Origin: Argentina anserina
Lineage: Eukaryota > Streptophyta > Magnoliopsida > Rosales > Rosaceae
NCBI RefSeq assembly: GCF_933775445.1
Contig: NC_065875.1
Location: 10,553,001-10,617,000, forward strand
Reading direction: 5' to 3'
Length of the DNA: 64,000 nucleotides
Numbering within the stretch: position 1 is the first letter of the stretch; the number at the start of each line of letters is the position of its first letter. The notes under the pieces were generated by a model, which worked only from the letters and a program-made list of their open reading frames with translations, was not told the DNA's origin and made no database searches. The position numbers and the translations under genes were made by a program. Below, one piece after another: positions 36,462-48,990 of the stretch.

Positions 36462-37536
36462 GAGTTTTTTTCACCAACAGTCCCTCAATTCTGGTGTACC
36501 TACCAATGTGATACCTCAACTCTTAATCGTACCAATGTGATACCCAGACTCTAGTATTGCTATCATTGAAGTACTTCCGTCAGTTTTTTTCAACTTCTCC
36601 GTCATCTTGGTGACGTGGCAAGTACGTGAGGCCCACAAAGAGGGTTAAAAGACAAAATTAACCCCATCTGAGAGGAGCAATATTTTTCCCGCCCTTTACC
36701 TTGAGAAAGACACCCAACAATTTCAATTTTGGCGCCAATTTTCTCTCCCTACTCCTTAATTTGTGTCTCTTATCTAAACTAAAGAACTACCGCCAACCAG
36801 TCGACCACAATCTGATAAAACCTAGATCAATTTCATTTTCTATTTTTATCCTAGCACTTGTTAAACTAACAGAATAAATATAGAAATTTATATGGAACAT
36901 CTCATTTCCACAATCTCATAAGAATATAGAAACGCATAACTTAACGAAATTCAAATACATGTTTAAGTACCATTAGTTCTTACAAGCAAAAATCATGGCA
37001 GATCAACATAAAAGGTGACAACTAATGGTACTTAAACATGAATTTGAATTTCGTTAAGTTATGCGTTTCTATATTCTTATGAGATTGTGGAAATAAGATG
37101 TTCCATATAAATTTCTATATTTATTCTGTTAGTTTAACAAGTGCTAGGGTAAAAATAGAAAATGAGATTGATCTAGGTTTTATTAGATTGTGGTCGACTG
37201 GTTGGCGGTAGTTCTTTAGTTTAGATAAGAGACACAAATTAAGGAGTAGAGAGGGAAAATTGGCGCCAAAATTGGAATTGTTTGGTGTCTTTCTCAAGGT
37301 AAAGGACGGGAAAAACATTGCTCCTCTCAGATGGGGTTAATTTTGTCTTTTAACCCTCTTTGTGGACCTCACGTACTTGTCACGTCACCAAGATGACGGA
37401 GAAGTTGAAAAAAACTGACGGAAGTACTTCAATGATAGCAATACTAGAGTCTGGGTATCACATTGGTACGATTAAGAGTTGAGGTATCACATTGGTAGGT
37501 ACACCAGAATTGAGGGATTGTTGGTGAAAAAAACTC
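36462..37536. mobile_element. fold-back Mutator-like MITE (1075 bp) with 9-bp target duplication
   Basis: Two arms of about 517 bp (36462-36978 and 37020-37536) are near-perfect reverse complements around a loop of about 41 bases. Both ends read GAGTTTTTTTCACCAACA in inverted sense. The flanks carry the 9-bp duplication TTAATGAGC (36453-36461 and 37537-37545), the size made by Mutator-like transposases. No transposase is encoded. The arms are equal in length with few mismatches, so the insertion is recent. Its right end lies 333 bp before the BIO2 start codon, and a transcript through it would fold into a long double-stranded RNA. Confidence 0.92.
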
Positions 37537-37868
37537 TTAATGAGCCACAACTTCAATAGTTGTTTCAACAATGTCTCTTTATTAGGATCTCTGCAAACAG
37601 ACTCTCATTACATGATCCTTATGTCAATTGTTAGGCATTGTGTTTCGTCACAAGTAAATTTGCCGACTGTCCGTTATTTGCACATTTTATGGCCATCTCC
37701 TCTATAATGCCATGTGTCTCGGTTCTATTACGAAAGAAACAAAGTGCTGTGTGTACGGTGTACCTAACCTACCCACCACCTGGCTACTTGCCACACTCGT
37801 TTCATATCAGTTGAGCTTCTTCGTTCTCTCTGTTTCTCCGCCCAGTTCTCCCTCGCAATCAGTAAACC

Positions 37869-40800
37869 ATGTTCTCCATTAGGTCCATTCTCCGCCCCTC
37901 CTCCTCCTCTGCCTCTGCCTCGGCGGTGTTTGTATTGCATTCGTCACTCTACTCCTCTCTGTCTTCCTCAGCAGCCGCAGTCCAAGCCGAGCGAACCATC
38001 CTCCACGGCCCTCGAAACGACTGGAGTCGCGGCGAGATCAGAGCCGTCTACGACTCTCCCGTCCTCGATCTCCTCTTCCATGGAGTATGCCTCTCTTTCT
38101 TTTACTCTGCTACACACTCGTCTCTCTGTGTACGTGCTAATTTGTGGAGAGTGTGGCATTGTGTTGCAGGCTCAGGTTCACAGAAGCGCGCATAATTTCA
38201 GACAAGTGCAGCAGTGCACTCTGCTCTCTATCAAGACCGGTGGATGTAGTGAGGATTGCTCGTATTGTCCTCAGTCTTCAAGATACGATACGGGACTCAA
38301 GGCCCAGAAGCTTATGACTAAGGATGTTGTCATGGAGGCTGCTAAAAAGGTTTCACTTCTTTGTCTTATTGCATTGCATTTGCAACTTGTTGTCTTCTAT
38401 TCCGAATGCCTGGTCTGAATGTGTTATTGTAAGATTGGGGCTTTGTTTGAACCTGATTGAATACGACTAGTTTTCGGACTGTCTTTGCGATTTTATGTGA
38501 TGGACTAAACATCATAACCTCAAAATTTTCATATTATCAACACTGGGTGGTTGCCTTTTTAATTGTGTATTCAGATTGTGTATAGATGACGGAGATGTGT
38601 CAAAATAGAACTTACAAAGTGCAGAAGCTTTCTTTACAGTACAGTAGATTATAGCACGAATAAGAAATGGGGTAGTTTAATTCAAAGGTCAGCTTGTGTG
38701 TTGTTTCAGTAAACTCAGCTCTCAAAAATTATTGAGCATTAAGTGGCTGAGGGGCTCAATGGAGGCTTGAAGTTATGTGTTTATCCCCTATTGAATTAAG
38801 TCTGTTACCAACGGGGTGTCCTGGTTAACAATGCCAGCAGGTGCTTTTGGGGTCCTAAATATCGTGTTTACATTCACTCATCCTTAAATATGACGAGTAA
38901 TATTGCTAAATTGGCTGGAGTTGTCCAAGCTCCTTTTGATATTTTACACCAATGAAACTTAGTTTAACAGCCGTATCTGGTTTTCTGCAATTAAATAAGT
39001 AAATTAACACTATAGAGTCAATTATGTTCTGACCATTTGGTCGTGATTTATTCTTTGGCAGGCAAAAGAGGCTGGTAGCACACGCTTTTGCATGGGTGCT
39101 GCCTGGAGGGAGACAGTTGGAAGAAAGACAAACTTTAACCAGATCCTTGAATATGTGACCGAAATAAGGTAATAGTACATCATTTGGTTATGTAATAGGA
39201 AGGAGAGGCTTTTTATTCAGCACAAAACAAGTGGCTGCGTGTTCTGATGGCCACCTGTAGTTGTGATTTTTACTGACTATTTGCACATTGAACTGTGATG
39301 GATCAGGTCACAATTTTCACTGTGCTGTATACATATTTGATTTGGTTATTATTTGATCATACTATCTTTAAGAATTGACTGAACAATATATTTTTGTTTG
39401 TAACAGTCAACTTTCTTGATGTCTCACCTTCCAGGAATCTAGGAATGGAAGTATGCTGTACCTTAGGCATGCTAGAACAGCAGCAAGCTGTAAAACTTAA
39501 AGAAGCTGGCCTGACAGCTTATAATCACAATCTAGACACCTCAAGGGAATATTATCCCAATGTCATTACCACAAGGACCTATGATGACCGCTTGGAAACA
39601 ATTAAGTATGTCCGGGATGCAGGAATTAATGTTTGCTCAGGTAATCTCATTTGAATTTTGAATACAATCTTATGCGACTGCTGTAGAAGTCCATGTTTTT
39701 CTACTTTACGCATGTGTAGATTGTATATTTGTCTAAGTTTTAGTAGATGGTACTTATAAAAAGAATCTCATGCAAACATTTTTGATGTAATCCTACAAAG
39801 CATTTACAAGTTTATAAAATTTTAAGCATACAAAGTATAATATGGCCAACTGTAGTAAAGTATCATGCCATTTCAGTTCCAATCCTATTGTAATCACAAT
39901 CATCTGTGTTGCCCTAAGTATTCTCAAGAAATTTTAATCTTCTTTAGGTTGTCATCATCATTTTCGAGTTTTGTGCTGAAGTAGATGATAATATGTAATC
40001 GTGTATCGTCTTATTTTCGAACAGGAGGAATAATAGGGCTCGGAGAAGCAGAGGAGGATCGAGTTGGTTTGTTGCACACATTAGCAACACTTCCATCCCA
40101 CCCAGAAAGTGTTCCCATAAATGCGCTGATTAGTGTGAAAGGGACTCCTCTTCAAGATCAAAAGGTTGGTGTACAAGTTTTTAACTGTAAACTTTTAGAA
40201 ATATAGATTGTAGCAGTAGATGTGTGTGCTAAATGGAGCTGTTTGCGTATTTGTCATTGAAGGTCTTTTTATTAGTGGGCGTTTAACCCTCTATCAAGGT
40301 TAAACTTAGAAGCTGGTTTGGATATATTTAGCCTATATTGGGAATGATTATTCTTATTATCTAGTTTAGAGATGGCCGGTGGGAAAGAAGGAAAAACTGA
40401 TTGAATCTTTCTAGTATCCCCACTCTGACTAAAAACTGAAGAAGACATTCAATGTGAACTACTAATTCTTACCTCACTCCGTTAGGGCAACTCCAACAAT
40501 AAGTCCTATTTGGGGGTGCTATATCCACTATTGTTAAAATATAATTAAAGTATAATGTTTATAAATATTATATTACAAATCTATTAATTCAATTTAAAAT
40601 TTAACTCTAGATTCTCCTAGTTGTGGCTTCAGTCCAATTGGCCTAATTGCCTTTTGAATGGGTGTGCTGAATGAAAACTTCACCACTAAATGAAGTAAAA
40701 ATAGTCATTTTAATTTTATCATAATATTTGGTGTGAGGAATTGAGAAACAATGGTATGGTATTTGTAGACGTTCATCAAAATCTGCTTCAATTTGTCTGT

Positions 40801-41573
40801 TGTGGGTGATCATTAACAACTACGAGAAGCACCATCAATTTTAAATATGAGAAAATCTCAACCATTGGATATATGCACGTCCTTGAACCCCAAAGCTAAA
40901 GGAGCGCGCGTTTTCTTGTCCTCCCATGTCAGCGTGTCATTATACTTCGAGTCCCTGGCCCAGCTCAACTGATGCGGGTCTAACTCATTGTTCCAGTCTA
41001 GGTCTTGAATTTTGCTCAAGAGCAGGACTCAGAATAGCTCCAGGTCTTATAATTAGGCCATGACCCAATTATAACCGTTACAGAGTTCCTTCCCTTAGTT
41101 GGGAAATACTTGAGGTTGTAAATAAAATGTGTTTTGTATGTTCATTAAAATTATTTTAGCAAATGTTCCTTTCTTTCAAACTTCTAGAGCCATCCATCAG
41201 TGTGGAATGGGTATTTCAAGACTTTAGCAGGTTACTGAATTTATGTTGCTCCATATTTGTGCAGCCAGTTGAAATATGGGAGATGATACGCATGATTGCC
41301 ACAGCACGTATAGTTATGCCAAAAGCAATGGTCAGACTGTCAGCTGGCAGAGTTCGTTTCTCAATGCCTGAACAGGCATTGTGTTTTCTTGCTGGGGCAA
41401 ATTCAATATTTACTGGTGAAAAACTATTGACCACACCTAACAATGATTTTGATGCCGATCAAGTTATGTTCAAGGTGCTTGGATTAACTCCAAAACCTCC
41501 CAGTTTCTCTGATGAACCAGCAAAGGCATCTGAGGTAGCAGCTTGTGAGGATGCTGTTTCTGTTTCAGCCTGA
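37869..41573 (+). CDS. BIO2: biotin synthase, mitochondrial
   Basis: Radical SAM enzyme that inserts sulfur into dethiobiotin, the last step of biotin synthesis, in plant mitochondria. Exons 37869-38084, 38170-38349, 39062-39168, 39435-39640, 40025-40164 and 41265-41573 give 385 residues, close to the usual plant length. The N terminus is Ser/Arg-rich with few acidic residues, fitting a mitochondrial targeting peptide of about 40 residues. The radical SAM cysteines CSEDCSYC are residues 98, 102 and 105. Probable ligands of the second iron-sulfur cluster are Cys142 (RFCMGAAW), Cys235 (NVCSGG) and the arginine of [15 protein letters not shown] is intact. All introns are GT-AG. A fold-back transposon sits in the proximal promoter and a hAT element 322 bp after the stop. 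The enzyme looks fully functional. Confidence 0.97.
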
Positions 41574-41895
41574 AATCATTTTCAAAGAGGTGTGATTATC
41601 CCTGTCTTCTTCTGTTGTTATAAATGTTACAATTAAATATTAAAATTTGTGGTTGGGAGAGGGGACACGGAGTTTAGGGTTCCTGGTTTGGGTTGTCCTA
41701 TACGCGAGTTCATTTTTCTATGTAAAACTTTACCGCGGTTCTTATAGATTCATTAGCTTCCTCCTTGTAACACCAATTTAACTTTCATTGTGGTTGTCTT
41801 AATGTTTCTGTTTCTTTTTGTTTTGGTTTTCCTTTTTTTTTTGGGCATGACTGTTTCTACTTTATAGTTTAGATGTGTTTGTTTATATTTTCTAC

Positions 41896-42719
41896 TAGGG
41901 CTGGATTGGTTGGTATACCAGTCTTAATTTTCCAATACCATATACCAACCAATATATATTTGGTATGAAAAATCCACAATTTAGACCAACCAATAACGTT
42001 GGTATACCAATTAAGTGGTACGGTTGGTACTCGGTTAGTACGGTTGGTAATGGGCTTGTACCAACATATTTAAGGCCCAAAAATTGAAAGGCCTAATCCA
42101 AATAAGTAATAACAAATAAGTGAAATAACAATACAATTTCAAAGTCTTATATAATTTCAACCAAATTACCAAATACAAAGTCATAAATAGAAAGTCAAAG
42201 TCCAAATAGTCAAACTGTTAAAGTACTTATGAATTCTCAAAACAATTGAAAAAATAAATGATAGGTTTAAATGCGATATATGTTGACATGTTGTAAGCAG
42301 TGATGGTGCTACTGATAGGTCTAAGTATTTGTACTTGGGAATTCGATTGAATCGATTCATTTATAATTAAATAAAGAAATTGAAGACGAGAAAAAATGTG
42401 TACTTGAGAAAGAAACTCAGAGATATTAGATTAAGGTTAGTAGATTTATACGGTTTGGATTTATTTTTCAATAAATCTACGGTTGAAATTTAAAAATATA
42501 TATATATTTTTTTAATTAAATAATTTAATATAATATAAGTTAGTAGGTACGATGTACCATGATATATGGAAAATCTATACCACTTACCTACCATATTTTT
42601 AATGTTGGTACGGTATATTGTACCATATACCGTATACCGAGTATTTGGTATACCAACATATTTGGTACGGTTGGTATATGAATTGGTTGGGATGGTTTTA
42701 TATACCATTGCCACCCCTA
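41896..42719. mobile_element. non-autonomous hAT element (824 bp) with 8-bp target duplication
   Basis: Starts TAGGGCTGGATTGG and ends CCATTGCCACCCCTA, imperfect inverted ends of the plant hAT kind. Flanked by the 8-bp duplication TTTTCTAC (41888-41895 and 42720-42727), the size diagnostic for hAT. Subterminal regions are packed with GGTATACCA and GGTACGGTTGG motifs in both orientations, probable transposase binding sites. The interior is AT-rich and non-coding. Confidence 0.9.
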
Positions 42720-42727
42720 TTTTCTAC

Positions 42728-43733
42728 GATGGAATCTAAATATAATTAATTATTATATTTGATGGAGAGTCAATTATAGTTCATATTACATGATCGACTT
42801 CTTTTTAACAAACTTAAACCAAATTTACCATTATACCACATAATTACAAATTCAAACCTATCATGCATTTTAATTCGACCAATTACATATTTTTTAGACA
42901 TCAATACAATTAGAGTCTTAGGGGATTATCTAATCATGCAAGATTTTAATTAACATTTAGATTGACTTAGGGCCTAATCTAAATTTGCATGCAATCGAAT
43001 TCAATAACACTTAGAGTAGAAATCAAACAAGATTACATTTAAGCACCAAATCTTTGTTGGAGACATGTTTCATGTGTGGCGTCACCCACCATGGTTTCAC
43101 ATGCAAATTTCCAGAATTTTTACCACTTTTAATTAACAAAAACCGAACCTACTTTGGGCATGATTCAATTTGTGTCAATATGGTTGATGAATCTAGCACT
43201 CAAACACAATCTTAGGGACTGCATCCAATCACTAAATTCATATGCACATATCTGAAAATTATCTAAAAGTATGAGAAAGATGATTAGAACACAACAATAG
43301 AAATACAAACTCAATAATTATAGGAAACCATCAATTCGGCAAAGATCCAAAAATCTAATAAAACAATCTGAAAATTTCGAATCTAAATACAAAACAATAA
43401 TCTCACACAAACATCATATTACAATCTTTATAGACAAAGTATTGTAGAAAATCAAAAACAAACAAACTCATGAAGAAGAGTTGCGAGAATCACACGTTGT
43501 AGGAACCTTAAAGGTGTGTCTTCAATTGTGACTTCAGTGGAGATGGAATTGGTATATGGGGGAGAACGGCTTGTTGTTTTGGTGAAGGATGTTTGAGGTA
43601 GTATTTTAGTAGAGTTTTGGCTCTTGAATGCAAATGAGAAGTGATGATTTTTCTTTGTAAATGATGTGCTATTTATAAAAGAGTTTTGGCTCCTTGAATA
43701 TTATAGCTTGGACTTTTTCTCCTCAATTTCTTT
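42728..43733. other. AT-rich non-coding region
   Basis: No coding exon supported. Composition and phrases resemble reverse-oriented LTR sequence, but no ends were identified. Confidence 0.4.
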
Positions 43734-44090
43734 CACTTATTTTTGTCATTGGTGGGTGCAATCTCCTTTGATAAATTCATTTTTTTTCTCTTTTTTAGGT
43801 GTCTCATTCTTTCTCTTTTGCATTATCTCATTTTATTCTCTTCTTTTTTCTTTCAATTTCTCACTTATTTTTGTCATTGGTGCGTGCAATCTCCTTTGAT
43901 AAATTCATTCTTTTTCTCCTTTTTAGGTGTCTCATTCTTTCTCTTTTGCATTCTCTTTTTATTCTATTCCTTTTTCTTTCTTTCTCTCTTTTTCTTTTAC
44001 TTATTTTTGTCATTGGTGGGTGCAATCTCCTTTGATAAATTCCTTCTTTTTCTCTTTTTTAGATGTCTCATTCTTTCTTTATTTTCCTCA
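43734..44090. repeat. pyrimidine-rich tandem repeat, about 2.8 copies of 128-137 bp
   Basis: The unit begins CACTTATTTTTGTCATTGGT and contains GTGCAATCTCCTTTGATAAA, with copies starting near 43734, 43862 and 43998. TTTTCTCTTTTTTAGGTGTC recurs in each unit. The hydrophobic open frames here are artefacts of the T-rich repeat. Confidence 0.85.
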
Positions 44091-44179
44091 TTTGCTTGAC
44101 TTTTCCTCTATTTTTTTTCATTGTACAATCTGAAAATAATAAAAGACAAGATAATTCATATAAAAAGATCAAGTAAGGT

Positions 44180-44570
44180 ACTAGAATAGGAGAGTAAGAT
44201 TAGGAAAGTTACGGAATAAAAGTTTAAGTTCAAGTAAGATTTTCTCAAATGGTACGTTTTCTAGTCTAAAAATGATTCCTAGTGCAAGAAGGACTCTCAA
44301 AATATCGCCAATGCGACTAAAACGTAGAAAGATGAAGACTCTTAATCCAACTAGGTTTCCTAGTCATACAAGGATTCCTACTCAAACTAGGACTCTAGAC
44401 CAATTCTGCATTTTTAACTCATGTAAGCACAAAAATACATCTAATACCGACTAAGACTCTTACTATGACTCAATAGTACAACAATAATGGATAAGTAAAG
44501 TACAAATAGAGGTAAAAACATGTTAAGAACGTCGCACAAAGTGCTCATATTAGTGATAGTTGAAGAAATG
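44180..44570 (-). repeat. diverged Athila-like LTR fragment, reverse orientation
   Basis: Read on the minus strand from about 44556, GAGCACTTTGTGCGACGTTC then TTAACATGTTTTTACC resembles the LTR start at 3025 and 8983 (GCACAAAGTGTGACGTTCTT). Further in, GAGTAGGAATCCTTG recalls 3217-3232 of the solo LTR. Divergence is high and the ends are unclear. Confidence 0.4.
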
Positions 44571-45740
44571 TTTTGAATGAAAAAAGAACGATACAAGACA
44601 AGTCAGGATTTAGCGAACATGTTTACGCTTTGTTTTTTTAGTCATAAGGTACACATTTTATTCATAGATTACTTTGTCTTATATTTAGGTATACTGTCAT
44701 CAAATCTTTAGATTAGAACACTAATAAATCACACAATTATGTGAGGTACCTAAACCGATCTACCTTTTGACAATGTATTGAAATAAGCTCAAAGGAATAT
44801 ATAACTTTGCTATATAGGAGAAATAGGTAACTTACCTATATAGTAAAAATAGATAACTTACCAATTTAATATAGTAAAACATAACATACCTATATGAATG
44901 ACAAAAGTCTTTTACAAAGGAGAGATTTTAAATACTTGGTTTGACCCGATATATCGCCATTTGACTTGATTTTTCGGGTTGACCGATATAATAGACCAAT
45001 AAACAACTTATCGTATCATTTTCTTAATATTGAGGATATATCGAGCATATTGAGATTTTTAGAACGTTGTATATACATACTCCATCCTATCTTGTTTCAT
45101 TGTAAACTACAGGATATATAACAAAAAATGACTCGCTATCTTGACCATGTTAGTTTGACCTTATTCAGTAATTTTATTATTTAATTACAGACACATTTAG
45201 TGTGCATAAACATTAAGAGAACTATAATACAACATATGATGGCATCATACATCCATAATACAACATTGCTGTTTTAAATTATTTAATTTAATTTTCACCT
45301 AGATGTCAATTGTCACAACTATACAATGAGTAAGACCTAAAACAATAGGTGGAAATAGATGAACTATGGTTTTCCTGCTCGTGTTCTTCAATTCCATTAT
45401 TTTAGGTCCAACAAATGTGGTACTGTATATAAGGAAGTCATAGTGGGAGTTGGTTACTTGACTCTTCCTCAAAACGTGGCCTTCGATCATTCTCGTAAAT
45501 CATGGGGATTCCATTTCTTTTGAACTTCTTTGTTAAGAAAAAATGCCGCAAAAAATTATGATTTTCCATTTACCCTTTATGTATGAAATTTCTAAATTTA
45601 AATAACTATAGAGAGCCAGGGTAATTATGAAAAATATAGGTTGACGGTTCCATAAGAATTGTCTGCTTAATTAATAGTGATGTCACGTGCACTAAACCCG
45701 GCCCCTACGTACGTATAAGAAATATCTCTATACATTCCCC
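44571..45740. other. AT-rich intergenic region
   Basis: No gene or defined repeat recognised. A TATA-like CGTATAAGAAATATC lies near 45713-45727, just before the small open frame at 45747. Confidence 0.4.
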
Positions 45741-45746
45741 GGGAGT

Positions 45747-45932
45747 ATGCCCAGAAAGTACCATTCAAAACCAGTACCGTGGCGGCGTGTCCTGTTGATC
45801 ATCTGTACCGTGGTCGTAGCGCTTGCCAGGATTTGCTCCCCGAACAGCATTGTGCCCCGTCTTCCGCCGTTAGATCGGCTTCTTTGTATAGTCTTGATTG
45901 GCCTATGTGGCTTAACATCCTTGACCTGTTGA
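45747..45932 (+). CDS. unrecognised 61-residue open frame, hydrophobic
   Basis: A short open frame in a GC-richer island after a TATA-like sequence. The peptide has a basic N terminus (MPRKYHSKP), a hydrophobic stretch (VLLIICTVVVALA) that could be a signal anchor, a proline-containing centre (SIVPRLPPLDR) and a second hydrophobic segment. A different frame over the same bases (45779-46045) is also open for 88 codons. I recognise no family, and it may be a gene scrap or chance. Confidence 0.15.
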   Translation: MPRKYHSKPVPWRRVLLIICTVVVALARICSPNSIVPRLPPLDRLLCIVLIGLCGLTSLTC

Positions 45933-46085
45933 CCATCATGATGATATCATTCACCTCAGGGTTTTCTTGGTCTTGTGCTACTTGTTGTTTCAGCTCTCCA
46001 GACGAGTGTCATCCCACACAAACCCTGAAGAGCCTTGCCTTCTGAAAGACATCGAAGATCTTTGCAGACCAGCCATAAGCCCATA

Positions 46086-46087
<2 letters not shown>

Positions 46088-46136
<49 letters not shown>
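46088..46136. repeat. (CT)n microsatellite
   Basis: About 24 CT units followed by GATCGAGATATC. Confidence 0.95.
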
Positions 46137-46139
<3 letters not shown>

Positions 46140-46836
46140 CGAGATATCTATAGTTCTGAATATATATGAGTATGTTGATTCTATGAGACTATGAGAGAAA
46201 CTTTGTTGGTGCGTACGTATATATAGAGAGCTGGAGAAAACAAAGGTGGATAACCCACAGGTTTTGGTAACAGAAAGAGTCAGAAAATCAAACTGCAGCT
46301 CCGGTCAATAAAAATTGTTTACTGTTAACTTGTATGATAAGGTTGTAGCCTTGTAGGCTGGATAATCAATATTATGATACTACTATATGTTTATCATTTT
46401 CAATAACTTGAGTACGTAATACTATAAGTATGAACGATGGAATTTCTTCTTCTGTCCACGGCTGCTGACCTGGTGATCGAAGGGCATCGTCGACGTCAGG
46501 CTAGCCGCTTGGTTTATGATGCCTCTATCTCCATCAATTACTTATTTTAGGCTAGGGGTTTCCTGCTTACTTCCAATGATTCGATCAGAGACTTTGGATT
46601 CGTACGTTGTTTCCTTCATGCATGGTGTATTACTTCCTCATCAATTCATATGTGATTTAATTCCTTAGCTACAAAGAAGTTTCAATATTAACTCGTAGAT
46701 AATGATATTTTGGTCTCAAGTTGGAATAAAAGAAATATGTAACCTACAATGAATTTGTGAGGCCCTATACTGTGTGTGTATATGAATTGTAAAAAGATGA
46801 CCACATGGTAAAGCTGTAAGCTACAAAAATGTAGTG
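46137..46836. other. non-coding flank of the copia element
   Basis: No gene recognised. AT-rich intergenic DNA up to the target duplication CATAT at 46837-46841. Confidence 0.5.
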
Positions 46837-46841
46837 CATAT

Positions 46842-47004
46842 AATGAACTTATATTACACTATCTTGCTTGAATTACATACAACAATCATCTCTATTTATA
46901 CATGTATAAAGATTGCTCCACTCCTCTTGGTGCTCCACTCCTCTTGGTGCTCCATTATCATGGTGCTCCACTATCATGGTGCTCCAATACCGTTAGTGCT
47001 CATA
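46842..47004 (-). repeat. 3' LTR of the copia element (163 bp)
   Basis: Minus-strand sequence runs from TATGAGCACTAACGG to AAGTTCATT. It contains tandem GGTGCTCCA-based units of about 17 bp and has one unit more than the 5' LTR. Confidence 0.9.
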
Positions 47005-48990
47005 CTCCCCCTCAAGTTGGCGCATACATATCAACCATGCCCAACGTGCCAAGTGAGTCATAAATTTTTTTTTAGATATTCCTTTTGTGAGCATATCGGC
47101 AAGTTGCTCTTCTGTAGGAACAAAAGGAAAACTAATAATCTTCGCATCTAGTTTTTCCTTTATAAAGTGACGATCAACCTCCACATGTTTTGTACGATCA
47201 TGTTGCACAGGATTCTGTGAAATATCAATAGCTGCTTTGTTGTCACAGTACAGCTGCATCGCACATTTAGGCTTAATACCCAAATCTTGTAGCAAGTTTC
47301 TAAGCCATAACAATTCACATACCCCCTGAGCCATACCTCTGTACTCTGCTTCAGCACTAGATCGAGCTACCACCTTTTGTTTCTTACTCTTCCAAGTAAC
47401 AAGATTACCCCCAACAAAGGTAAAGTACCCTGATGTGGATCTCCGATCTGTAATATTTCCAGCCCAATCTGCATCTGTGAAACCACAAACCTCAAAGATA
47501 TTTTTGTGTTTAGAAAACATTACTCCTCTTCCTGGGGCTGACTTCAAGTACCTCAAAATCCTTACAACAACATCCATGTGGTCTACGCTGGGATTATGCA
47601 TGAACTGACTCACTACACTTACTGCATATGTAACATCTGGTCTGGTATGTGATAAATAAATCAGACGTCCAACTAGCCTCTGGTACCGAGTTTTTTCAGT
47701 CGGTACTTGATCTGGATACTCTGCTAACCGATGGTTTTGCTCAATAGGTGTATCAATGGGAGTGCAATCCAGCATACCGGTCTCTGTTAGTAGATCAAGG
47801 ATGTACTTCCTCTGACACAGATAAATACCATCACTTCCCCGGGCTACCTCAATGCCCAAGAAGTACTTGAGTGTACCTAAGTCTTTCATTTCAAATTCTG
47901 TGGCTAGTTGTTTCTGTAATCTATCCACCTCAACAGTATCATTTCCAGTAACTACCATATCATCAACATATATAATTAAGGCTGTTACCTTCCCTTGCTG
48001 ATGTCTGAGAAATAGTGTGTGGTCTGAATTACTCTGTATGTAGCCAATTCTCCTCATGAATTGTGAGAATCTTCCAAACCAGGCACGAGGTGACTGTTTA
48101 AGACCATACAAAGATTTTCTCAATCTGCATACATAGTTACTTGGAGAAGCGGCCGCATATCCCGGCGGAAGATCCATGTACACTTCTTCTGTAAGTTCTC
48201 CATGAAGGAACGCATTTTTAACATCAAACTGTCTGAGTGGCCAGTTTAAGTTAGCAGCACAAGAGAGCAATACCCGAATAGTGTTCATCTTTGCAACAGG
48301 TGCAAATGTCTCATCATAGTCTATGCCATATGTCTGGGTGAACCCTTTTGCTACTAGGCGTGCTTTATACCGGCTCACTGACCCATCTGGATTATGTTTT
48401 ACTGTAAACACCCAACAACATCCCACAGTCTTCTTGCCATGTGGTGGTGATACAAGCTCCCAAGTATTGTTCTTTTGTAATGCTTCCATCTCTTCCTCCA
48501 TTGCTTTTCTCCATTTTGGATCTCTCAATGCATCCTGCACTTTGTTAGGTACTGATACAGTAGATATTTGATTCACAAATGATTCATATGACTTAGACAA
48601 TCTTTTGGTAGACATAAAGTTTGCCACATGATACTTAGCTTTCGCCTGAAGGGTATGTTCATATTTTTTTGTTGGCTGACCCCGAGTAGACCTATTTGGC
48701 AAGACATATTGTCTACTATTAGTATCACTAGTATTAGTCCCAATAGAATGACTAACCTCGTATGAGTGATCTTCCGTACCATGAGAGTTTTGGTCAGTAG
48801 TATGAGGGGCAGTTATGTTGTCATCTTCTGGTGCTTGAATCGCTGGAGTGACTATATCGGAATCACTCGGTGGCGCTTGTATAACGGACATATCGGTAAT
48901 CTCAATTGGTCCGGTCATCATATCTACTGGCTTATTTGTCTCCCCCTCTCCATGATACAGCTCTTCGAAGTATGAATTCTCCCCTGAAGA
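46993..48990 (-). pseudogene. copia reverse transcriptase and RNase H
   Basis: Open from about 48985 to the stop at 46993-46995, which lies inside the 3' LTR. RT signatures in order: NTWELVSPP, ARLVAKGFTQ, the FDVKNAFLHG block and catalytic YVDD (IIYVDDMVVTG). RNase H carries DADWAG, SSAEAEYRGM and KHVEVDRHFIKEKL. A frameshift near 48985 separates it from the integrase frame. This part itself is uninterrupted and could be translated alone, but no separate start is expected. Confidence 0.92.
47005..47016 (-). promoter_or_regulatory. polypurine tract of the copia element
   Basis: CTTGAGGGGGAG on the minus strand, directly next to the 3' LTR; primes plus-strand synthesis. Confidence 0.85.

Noticed and set aside
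40485..41150. GGGCAACTCCAACAA-type MITE start in BIO2 intron 5
   Set aside because: No inverted terminus or target duplication found within the intron.
43666..44133. Several hydrophobic overlapping open frames
   Set aside because: They come from T-rich tandem repeats, occur in several frames at once, and have no gene structure.
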